Source of the DNA: an uncultured Oceanobacillus sp.
GTDB taxonomy: Bacteria; Bacillota; Bacilli; Bacillales; Amphibacillaceae
Assembly: GCA_938004015.1 (NCBI GenBank)
Contig: CALKWU010000134.1
Coordinates: 1 to 5,173 of the forward strand
DNA: 5,173 nt
Reading direction: 5' to 3'
The translations under genes and the position numbers were made by a program. Every line of letters begins with the position of its first letter. The stretch's first letter is position 1. This document shows positions 1-5,173 of the stretch, one piece after another. The notes beneath the pieces are model-generated. The model did no database searches. It was not told the origin of the DNA and worked only from the letters and a program-made list of their open reading frames with translations.

Positions 1-564
1 ATGCACTTTGAAGACAGCGGGGCTTTTACCGGTGAGGTCAGCCCGGTTATGTTGAAAGACATCGGAGTCACCCACGTCATCATCGGGCATTCGGAACGAC
101 GCGAATATTTTGCCGAAACGGATGAGACAGTAAACAAAAAGGCAAAAGCGGCCCACGACCATGGTATAGTACCAATCATTTGTGTCGGTGAAAGCTTGGA
201 ACAACGGGAAGCTGGTGAAACGGTCGAATTGGTCCGTCAACAAGTGACCGATGCGCTGCAAGGTTTATCCGAAGAGGAAATTGCGAATACGATCATCGCT
301 TATGAGCCAATTTGGGCAATTGGTACAGGGAAAACAGCATCCAGTGAAGATGCGAATGACGTGTGCCGGGAAATCCGTAATGTCATCAAAGAACTTGCTT
401 CAGAATCAACAGCGGAAAAAGTCGTCATCCAATATGGCGGCAGTGTGAAACCGGAAACGATTGATGAGTTGTTGGCCCAGTCCGACATTGATGGTGCTTT
501 AGTCGGCGGAGCGAGTCTTGAAGCGGATTCCTTCCTATCTCTTGTGGAGGCAGGTGCCAAATGA
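1..564 (+). CDS. tpiA: Triosephosphate isomerase, C-terminal 187 residues (5' end outside window)
   Basis: Cytoplasmic glycolytic enzyme that interconverts dihydroxyacetone phosphate and glyceraldehyde 3-phosphate. The fragment carries the catalytic histidine in IGHSERR (fragment His30, equivalent to His95), the catalytic glutamate in AYEPIWAIGTGK (fragment Glu102, equivalent to Glu167) with mobile loop 6, and the phosphate-binding glycines in YGGSVK (145-150) and VGGASL (168-173). Both catalytic residues give the same offset of 65, so about 65 N-terminal residues are missing, including the GNWKMN segment with the active-site lysine. The ATG at base 1 is therefore an internal methionine (family context QNMHFE), not the start. 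The C-terminus is intact and the fragment looks functional. The TGA stop overlaps the gpmI start. By the standard Bacillus order, pgk and gapA should lie upstream; that is inference, since they are not visible. Confidence 0.97.
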   Translation: MHFEDSGAFTGEVSPVMLKDIGVTHVIIGHSERREYFAETDETVNKKAKAAHDHGIVPIICVGESLEQREAGETVELVRQQVTDALQGLSEEEIANTIIAYEPIWAIGTGKTASSEDANDVCREIRNVIKELASESTAEKVVIQYGGSVKPETIDELLAQSDIDGALVGGASLEADSFLSLVEAGAK

Positions 565-2105
565 GTAAAGATAAATTAGCAGCACTGATCATTCTGGATG
601 GCTTTGCCTTAAGGGATGAAGTGAAAGGAAATGCGGTGAAACAAGCGAATACACCGAACTTTGACCGCTATTGGAATGAGTTTCCCCATACACAGTTGAC
701 TGCAAGTGGGGAAGCGGTCGGACTTCCGGAAGGCCAAATGGGGAATTCCGAAGTCGGCCATTTGAATATCGGTGCAGGTCGCATCGTTTATCAAAGTTTG
801 ACCCGAGTGAACTTAGCAATCCGCGATGGGGACTTCTATCAGATTGAAGCTTTTCTTAAAGCGATTGAACATGCAAAAGTGAATGGCAAAGCACTTCATT
901 TGTTCGGTCTTTTATCCGATGGTGGCGTCCATAGCCATATCGACCATTTATTCGCTCTATTGGAATTGGCCAAATCCAAGGACTTGGAAGATGTTTATGT
1001 CCACGCGTTTTTGGACGGCCGTGACGTTGGTCCGCAAACAGCCGGCGGATATATCCAGCAAACGGAAGAGAAAATGAAAGAGCTTGGCATCGGGAAAATT
1101 GCGACGGTATCCGGACGCTATTATGCCATGGACCGGGACCGCCGCTGGGACCGAGTGAAAAAAGCGTATGACGCGATTGTCAATGGTGAAGGCGAAACCT
1201 ATCGCACGGCTGAAGAAGTCCTCGATGCGTCTTATGCACAAGATGTTTACGATGAATTCGTCATCCCATCCGTCATAGTCGATGAAAACGGTGAACCAGT
1301 CGGACGGGTGGAGGACGGCGACTCGATCATTTTCTATAATTTCCGTCCTGATCGGGCGATTCAACTGTCGCTATCGTTTACGGATCGTGACTTCCAAGAC
1401 TTCGACCGTGGCGATGCTGTCCCGCAAAACATCTATTTCGTAACGTTGACGGATTACAGTGATGATATCGAATGTTCCGTTGCATTCGGCCCGACGGATC
1501 TCGTCAATACGGTTGGAGAAGTGTTGTCAAAACATGACTTGAAACAACTGCGGATCGCTGAAACGGAAAAATATCCGCACGTCACTTATTTCATCAGTGG
1601 AGGCAGACATGAAGAGTTTCCGGGAGAAAAGCGGATCCTCATCGATTCGCCTAAAGTACCGACATATGATTTGAAACCGGAAATGAGTGCCTACGAAGTG
1701 ACGGATGCGTTGTTGAAAGAATTGGATGATGGAAACCATAACGCCATCATTTTGAACTTCGCGAATCCTGATATGGTGGGTCATTCCGGAAAGCTTGAAC
1801 CGACAATCAAAGCGGTGGAAGCCGTAGACGAATGTTTAGGAAAAGTGGTGGACAAAATCCTCGAGCTCGGAGGAACTGCCATCATTACGGCAGACCACGG
1901 TAATTCCGACGAAGTGGTGACCCTTGATGGGAAACCGATGACGGCGCATACGACCAACCCGGTGCCGGTCATTGTCACGAAAAACGGATGTGCGCTAAGG
2001 GATGGCGGAATACTCGCCGATTTGGCTCCGACCTTATTGGATTTGTTGGAAATTGAAAAACCGGCAGAAATGACCGGAGAATCTTTAATCATTCCAGAAA
2101 ACTAA
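561..2105 (+). CDS. gpmI: 2,3-bisphosphoglycerate-independent phosphoglycerate mutase (Mn-dependent)
   Basis: Converts 3-phosphoglycerate to 2-phosphoglycerate through a phosphoserine intermediate, in the cytoplasm. At 514 residues it is full length (about 511 in Bacillus). It belongs to the alkaline-phosphatase superfamily, with the mutase domain split around an inserted transferase domain (roughly residues 77-310). Every expected active-site residue is present, shifted by +1 from the Geobacillus structure numbering. The nucleophile is Ser63 in MGNSEVGH. One metal site is Asp13, Asp445 and His446 (ADHGN); the other is Asp404 and His408 (NPDMVGH) plus His463 (TAHTTNP). Substrate residues are His124, Arg154/Asp155 (DGRDVGP), Arg186, Arg192, Arg262/Arg265 (FRPDR) and Lys337. 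The start ATG forms an ATGA overlap with the tpiA stop, and GGAGG at 546-550, inside tpiA, sits 10 bases upstream, so coupled translation is likely. Enzymes of this type are sensitive to pH and Mn2+, which in Bacillus relatives links them to sporulation; that is family knowledge. Confidence 0.98.
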   Translation: MSKDKLAALIILDGFALRDEVKGNAVKQANTPNFDRYWNEFPHTQLTASGEAVGLPEGQMGNSEVGHLNIGAGRIVYQSLTRVNLAIRDGDFYQIEAFLKAIEHAKVNGKALHLFGLLSDGGVHSHIDHLFALLELAKSKDLEDVYVHAFLDGRDVGPQTAGGYIQQTEEKMKELGIGKIATVSGRYYAMDRDRRWDRVKKAYDAIVNGEGETYRTAEEVLDASYAQDVYDEFVIPSVIVDENGEPVGRVEDGDSIIFYNFRPDRAIQLSLSFTDRDFQDFDRGDAVPQNIYFVTLTDYSDDIECSVAFGPTDLVNTVGEVLSKHDLKQLRIAETEKYPHVTYFISGGRHEEFPGEKRILIDSPKVPTYDLKPEMSAYEVTDALLKELDDGNHNAIILNFANPDMVGHSGKLEPTIKAVEAVDECLGKVVDKILELGGTAIITADHGNSDEVVTLDGKPMTAHTTNPVPVIVTKNGCALRDGGILADLAPTLLDLLEIEKPAEMTGESLIIPEN

Positions 2106-2134
2106 AATGAAAATATCAAAGGAGAGATTTCAAA

Positions 2135-3421
2135 ATGCCTTACATTACTGACGTTTACGCAAGAGAAGTACTTGACTCCCGTGGAAACCCTACGGTGGAA
2201 GTTGAAATCACTACTGAATCCGGGGGCTTCGGCTCTGCACTCGTTCCAAGTGGAGCTTCCACCGGTGAATATGAAGCGGTCGAATTACGTGACGGCGACA
2301 AAAACCGTTATTTAGGCAAAGGTGTGGAAAAAGCGGTAAACAACGTGAATGAAATCATCGCTCGGGAATTGATCGGTCTTGATGTGACAAGACAAAATAT
2401 TTTGGACGGAATCTTGATCGATTTGGATGGTACGGACAATAAAGGAAAACTTGGTGCCAACGCGATTTTAGGTGTGTCGATGGCTGCCGCCCATGCAGCT
2501 GCGAGCTATTTGAATTTGCCGTTATATAATTATCTCGGTGGATTCAATGCGAATGTCCTGCCTGTTCCGATGATGAACATTTTGAACGGTGGAGAACATG
2601 CGGACAACAACGTGGACATCCAAGAATTCATGATCATGCCGGTAGCTGCACCGACATTTAAAGAAGCATTGCGTGTCGGTACAGAAATTTTCCATGCATT
2701 GAAAAAAGTGCTTTCCGATAAAGGGTTGAACACTGCTGTCGGTGATGAAGGTGGATTTGCTCCAAACTTGTCATCCAACGAAGAAGCATTGCAAACAATT
2801 ATTGAAGCGATTGAAGCTGCTGGATACAAACCGGGTGAAGAAATCAAGCTTGCGATGGACGTGGCTGCTTCCGAAATGTTTGAAGATGGAAAATACCATC
2901 TGAAAGGGGAAGGGGTCGTCCGCACGTCTGAAGAAATGGTCGATTGGTATGAAGAAATGATCAACAAATATCCAATCATCTCGATTGAAGACGGTTTGGA
3001 CGAAGACGATTGGGACGGTTTCAAACTGCTAACGGACCGCATCGGCGACCGTGTCCAACTTGTAGGAGACGACTTGTTCGTTACGAATACGGAAAAACTT
3101 GCTCAAGGTATTGAAAAAGGCGTGGGCAACTCTATTCTCATTAAAGTGAACCAAATCGGAACACTGACGGAAACATTTGAAGCAATTGAAATGGCGAAAC
3201 GTGCCGGCTATACAGCAGTCATTTCCCACCGCTCCGGTGAAACGGAAGATGCAACGATTGCAGACATTGCCGTTGCGACAAATGCGGGACAAATCAAAAC
3301 AGGTGCACCATCCCGTACGGACCGTGTTGCGAAATACAATCAATTGCTCCGTATTGAAGATGAGCTATCAGGCGTAAGCGAATATGCCGGCCTATCTGCA
3401 TTTTACAATTTGAAAAAATAA
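2135..3421 (+). CDS. eno: Enolase (phosphopyruvate hydratase)
   Basis: Dehydrates 2-phosphoglycerate to phosphoenolpyruvate; Mg-dependent, cytoplasmic, and a known partner of RNA-processing proteins in Bacillus. It has an N-terminal alpha/beta domain with the catalytic SGASTG loop (39-44) and a TIM-barrel domain. Visible active-site residues are His155 in GGEHADN, Glu205 in VGDEGGFAP, metal ligands Asp242 (LAMD), Glu285 (SIEDGLDE) and Asp312 (VGDDLF), catalytic Lys337 in the enolase signature ILIKVNQIGTLTET, and the SHRSGETED segment. At 428 residues it is two shorter than the B. subtilis protein as I recall it; the gap falls just after LAMD, near residues 247-250. A strong ribosome binding site, AAAGGAGAG at 2118-2126, sits 8 bases before the ATG, as expected for an abundant protein. 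It lies 29 bases after gpmI with no convincing promoter between, so it is probably the last gene of the operon, closed by the terminator at 3434-3468. Confidence 0.98.
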   Translation: MPYITDVYAREVLDSRGNPTVEVEITTESGGFGSALVPSGASTGEYEAVELRDGDKNRYLGKGVEKAVNNVNEIIARELIGLDVTRQNILDGILIDLDGTDNKGKLGANAILGVSMAAAHAAASYLNLPLYNYLGGFNANVLPVPMMNILNGGEHADNNVDIQEFMIMPVAAPTFKEALRVGTEIFHALKKVLSDKGLNTAVGDEGGFAPNLSSNEEALQTIIEAIEAAGYKPGEEIKLAMDVAASEMFEDGKYHLKGEGVVRTSEEMVDWYEEMINKYPIISIEDGLDEDDWDGFKLLTDRIGDRVQLVGDDLFVTNTEKLAQGIEKGVGNSILIKVNQIGTLTETFEAIEMAKRAGYTAVISHRSGETEDATIADIAVATNAGQIKTGAPSRTDRVAKYNQLLRIEDELSGVSEYAGLSAFYNLKK

Positions 3422-3433
3422 GTGATGTTCGAT

Positions 3434-3468
3434 AAAGTCCTGGACGATAACCGCCCAGGACTTTTTTT
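3434..3468 (+). terminator. Intrinsic terminator after eno
   Basis: A perfect 8-bp stem, AGTCCTGG (3436-3443) with CCAGGACT (3455-3462), extendable by two A-T pairs, encloses an 11-base loop and runs directly into seven Ts (3462-3468). It starts 12 bases after the eno stop and would end the glycolytic transcript. On the minus strand the hairpin is followed only by a short T run from AAA (3434-3436), so it is mainly one-directional. Confidence 0.93.
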
Positions 3469-3470
3469 GT

Positions 3471-3499
3471 TTGTTGTCGAGAGAAGGGAATTGTATAAT
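3471..3499 (+). promoter_or_regulatory. Predicted sigma-A promoter for the nitroreductase-like gene
   Basis: A perfect -10 box TATAAT (3494-3499) lies 17 bases after TTGTTG (3471-3476), which matches the -35 consensus only in its first three positions. The predicted transcription start is near 3506. The -35 box begins two bases after the T run of the eno terminator, so the downstream gene is insulated from the operon and has its own signal. The weak -35 suggests modest or activator-dependent expression (inference). Confidence 0.65.
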
Positions 3500-3510
3500 C
3501 GGGGTGGATG

Positions 3511-3517
3511 GGAGAGG
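3511..3517 (+). promoter_or_regulatory. Ribosome binding site that decides the nitroreductase start
   Basis: GGAGAGG ends 5 bases before the ATG at 3523 (8 bases if counted from the GGAG core). The earlier in-frame ATG at 3508 has only GGGGTGG directly against it, with no spacer, and lies about two bases from the predicted transcription start. This site therefore supports 3523 as the start. Confidence 0.7.
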
Positions 3518-3522
3518 TGGAT

Positions 3523-4098
3523 ATGGATATTTTACGGACAATTAAAGAAAGACGTTCCACAGTAGCATTTGAAAAAGAAGAAATCGATGTTTCGGTTTTA
3601 AAGGAAATTTTCACTTATGGTTCTTATGCTCCGTCCCATTATATGACGGAAGCTTGGCGGATCAAATTGTATCAAAGGAATGGAAAGAAAAAGTTCGTGC
3701 AGGCGATCATCGACAGCTACATACGGCTAGGGATGCTCTCAAACGGAAATTCGCCGAAAGAAGTCCGTTCGAGGAAAGCGATTGCAAATTTTTTGCTCGA
3801 TATTCCGCATCATGCGTTAGTCTATTATGAAAAACCGGAAGACCCGATCCGCAATGAAGAAGAGTATTCGTCGGTCGCCGCGTTCATCCAAAACGCCCAG
3901 TTGGCAGCGTGGGAATATAAAGTAGGAATGTTATGGACGATTACGCCATATATGCATGATGACGTGTTCATGAAAGAGGTCGGTTTGGATGCGGAAAAAC
4001 ATAAAATCAATGCGGTTCTGCAAATCGGCTATCCTCAAAAAACAACCGTGTTTAAAGAAAGGACGCCGGTCGAGGAATGGCTCGAGATCATCGAATGA
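3523..4098 (+). CDS. Nitroreductase-family FMN-dependent oxidoreductase, function unknown
   Basis: A small single-domain protein of 191 residues (196 if the ATG at 3508 were used). It has the layout of the nitroreductase fold: an N-terminal helix with the FMN-phosphate motif ERRS (9-12), the flavin-contacting segment APSHYMTEAWR (36-46), a central helix with IQNAQLAAWEYKVGMLW (122-138) where this family normally has a run ending in G-x-x-W, and a C-terminal strand ending in LQIGYPQ (166-172). Such enzymes are cytoplasmic homodimers that bind FMN and use NAD(P)H to reduce nitroaromatics, quinones or similar acceptors. The shape resembles the short YdjA-like branch. There is no signal peptide or membrane segment. 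The motif reads RRSTVAF, whereas many relatives have RRSxRxF, so the second arginine is missing. The physiological substrate cannot be read from sequence. It is a single-gene unit between two terminators. Family assignment is confident, function is not. Confidence 0.85.
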   Translation: MDILRTIKERRSTVAFEKEEIDVSVLKEIFTYGSYAPSHYMTEAWRIKLYQRNGKKKFVQAIIDSYIRLGMLSNGNSPKEVRSRKAIANFLLDIPHHALVYYEKPEDPIRNEEEYSSVAAFIQNAQLAAWEYKVGMLWTITPYMHDDVFMKEVGLDAEKHKINAVLQIGYPQKTTVFKERTPVEEWLEIIE

Positions 4099-4105
4099 AT
4101 CCATC

Positions 4106-4153
4106 AAAAATACGGGTCTCATCAGGAATATCCTGTGAGGCCCGTATCATTTT
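4106..4153. terminator. Shared bidirectional terminator between the nitroreductase-like gene and ptsI
   Basis: A long hairpin spans 4110-4147: a 12-bp outer stem (4110-4121 with 4136-4147, one G-T pair), a single bulged T at 4122, a 5-bp inner stem CAGGA/TCCTG and an ATA loop. For ptsI on the minus strand it is followed by TTTTT (complement of 4106-4110), a good intrinsic terminator. On the plus strand it is followed by CA and then TTTT (4150-4153), a weaker tract that overlaps the ptsI stop codon. The convergent genes have 53 bases between their stop codons, nearly all of it this hairpin. Confidence 0.9.
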
Positions 4154-5173
4154 ACAAATTCGTTTTTTCTTTAATGAAGGCAACGACTTCTTCGGCAGTT
4201 TCCATATTGAGCAATTGTTCCGTATAAGAAGCCATTTCCTTTTTCGAAAGGTTGCGGATTTGGCTGCGTGCCGGCAAGATCGATGTGGCGCTCATGCTGA
4301 ATTCATCGAGTCCCAGTCCGAGCAAAATCGGAATCGCAATCGGATCGCCTGCCATTTCCCCACACATGCCGACCCATTTCCCTTCACTATGGGCGGCTTC
4401 AATGACGTGGTGGACTAGGTTCAAAATAGCCGGATGATATGGTTGGTATAAATAAGACACTTGTTCATTCATCCGGTCGGCAGCCATCGTATATTGGATC
4501 AAGTCGTTCGTACCGATACTGAAAAAATCGACTTCTTTGGCAAACTGCTTAGCAATGACTGCTGTTGATGGAATTTCCACCATGATTCCGACTTCGATGT
4601 CGTCCGATACCGGTATTCCTTCAGCTTGCAACGCTTCTTTTTCCTCAAGCAGCAATGCTTTAGCTTGACGGAATTCTTCCAGCGTGGCAATCATCGGGAA
4701 CATGATCTTCAAATTACCATGGACACTTGCCCTCAACAAAGCACGGAGTTGCGGGCGGAATACGTGTTCATTTTCCAAGCAAAAACGGATGGCACGGAAA
4801 CCGAGGAACGGATTCAACTCTTTCGGTAAGTCGAGATAATCCAGTTCCTTATCGCCACCGATATCCAGTGTACGGACGACGACAGGTTTTCCTTCCATTT
4901 TCTCAAGAACTTCTTTATATGCTTCGTATTGTTCGTCCTCGCTAGGCAAAGCGGATTTACCCATGTATAAAAATTCCGTCCGGTATAAACCGACTGCTTC
5001 ACCGCCGTTGTTCAAGACACCTTCAATATCATCAGGCGTCCCGATGTTTGCCGCCAATTCCACTTGCTCATCGTCTGCGGTCAGTGTTTTTTCGTTTTTC
5101 AGCTTCGCCCATTCTTTTTTCTGTTCCTCGTAGTTTTCTTGTTTTTCCCGGTAGGCTGCAAGTGTTTCTTCAT
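4152..5173 (-). CDS. ptsI: PTS enzyme I (phosphoenolpyruvate-protein phosphotransferase), C-terminal 339 residues
   Basis: Enzyme I takes the phosphoryl group from PEP and passes it to HPr, the first step of sugar transport and phosphorylation by the PTS; it is cytoplasmic and dimeric. The visible part is the linker and the whole PEP-binding TIM barrel. Key residues are RTEF (fragment Arg64, E. coli Arg296), RTLDIGGDK (Arg100, E. coli Arg332), Glu199 in MVEIPS (E. coli 431), Asn222 in IGTNDLIQYT (E. coli 454) and the acid-base Cys270 in CGEMAGDP (E. coli 502). All give the same offset of 232, so about 232 residues are missing, including the phosphorylated histidine and the HPr-binding domain. 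The frame stays open to the right edge; the GTG at 5061-5063 in this frame is an internal valine (VELAANIGTP). Nothing looks degraded. It would normally follow ptsH, outside the window. Transcription ends at the hairpin just past its stop. Confidence 0.97.
   Translation of the reverse strand, partial: EETLAAYREKQENYEEQKKEWAKLKNEKTLTADDEQVELAANIGTPDDIEGVLNNGGEAVGLYRTEFLYMGKSALPSEDEQYEAYKEVLEKMEGKPVVVRTLDIGGDKELDYLDLPKELNPFLGFRAIRFCLENEHVFRPQLRALLRASVHGNLKIMFPMIATLEEFRQAKALLLEEKEALQAEGIPVSDDIEVGIMVEIPSTAVIAKQFAKEVDFFSIGTNDLIQYTMAADRMNEQVSYLYQPYHPAILNLVHHVIEAAHSEGKWVGMCGEMAGDPIAIPILLGLGLDEFSMSATSILPARSQIRNLSKKEMASYTEQLLNMETAEEVVAFIKEKTNL

Noticed and set aside
1..3. ATG at the first base as the tpiA start codon
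   Set aside because: The catalytic residues are offset by 65 from full-length TpiA, and this methionine matches the internal QNMHFE segment. The gene is cut by the window edge.
1267..1285. Possible catabolite-response (cre) site resembling TGAAAACGGTGAAC in gpmI
   Set aside because: It fails at the conserved 3' CA of the cre consensus and lies deep inside a coding region, so it is most likely chance.
957..1364. 135-codon open frame on the minus strand inside gpmI
   Set aside because: It is antisense to the GpmI core with its conserved DGRDVGP and FRPDR motifs; no family resemblance or ribosome binding site was seen.
2106..2134. Separate promoter for eno in the gpmI-eno gap
   Set aside because: The 29-base gap holds the ribosome binding site and no paired -35/-10 boxes that I can see. 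A promoter inside the gpmI coding region cannot be excluded.
2530..3042. 170-codon open frame on the minus strand inside eno
   Set aside because: It lies wholly within a strongly conserved enolase, is rich in serine and proline from antisense codon bias, and has no recognisable domain or promoter.
3474..3479. TTGTCG as the -35 box of the nitroreductase promoter
   Set aside because: It matches the consensus better than TTGTTG at 3471, but leaves only a 14-base spacer to TATAAT, too short for sigma-A.
5061..5063. GTG as a start for a shorter enzyme I-like protein
   Set aside because: The frame continues upstream to the window edge with a sequence that fits the enzyme I linker region, so the codon is an internal valine.

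Overview
This window is an ordinary, well-conserved piece of Bacillota core metabolism. It holds the end of a glycolytic operon (tpiA, gpmI, eno), one monocistronic nitroreductase-family gene, and, on the opposite strand, the C-terminal part of ptsI (PTS enzyme I). The proteins match the Bacillus/Planococcaceae type closely: Mn-dependent GpmI rather than the cofactor-dependent enzyme, enolase with the FYNLKK ending, and the order tpiA-gpmI-eno. Moderate GC content, strong AGGAG-type ribosome binding sites and hairpin-plus-T-run terminators fit the same group. I cannot place it to genus from the sequence alone.

Layout. Bases 1-564 are the last 187 codons of tpiA, whose beginning lies outside the window. 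tpiA overlaps gpmI (561-2105) by 4 bases. After a 29-base gap with a strong ribosome binding site comes eno (2135-3421), then an intrinsic terminator (3434-3468). A compact promoter (3471-3499) immediately after it drives a small flavin nitroreductase-like gene (best start 3523, end 4098). A long hairpin (4110-4147) lies between this gene and ptsI (stop at 4152, minus strand), which converges on it and runs off the right edge without its N-terminal third.

How the genes work together. TpiA interconverts the two triose phosphates. GpmI turns 3-phosphoglycerate into 2-phosphoglycerate, and enolase turns that into phosphoenolpyruvate (PEP). Enzyme I, encoded next door on the other strand, uses PEP to start the phosphoryl relay for sugar uptake. 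The window therefore places a PEP-producing operon end-to-end with a PEP-consuming gene. The nitroreductase-like gene has its own signals, and nothing in the sequence ties it to glycolysis.

I found no evidence of an undescribed system, mobile element, CRISPR array, RNA gene or repeat family. All intergenic gaps are short (29, about 100 and 53 bases) and are accounted for by the ribosome binding sites, promoter and terminators listed. The findings are modest: a start-site correction, a shared bidirectional terminator, the ptsI placement, and small sequence deviations.
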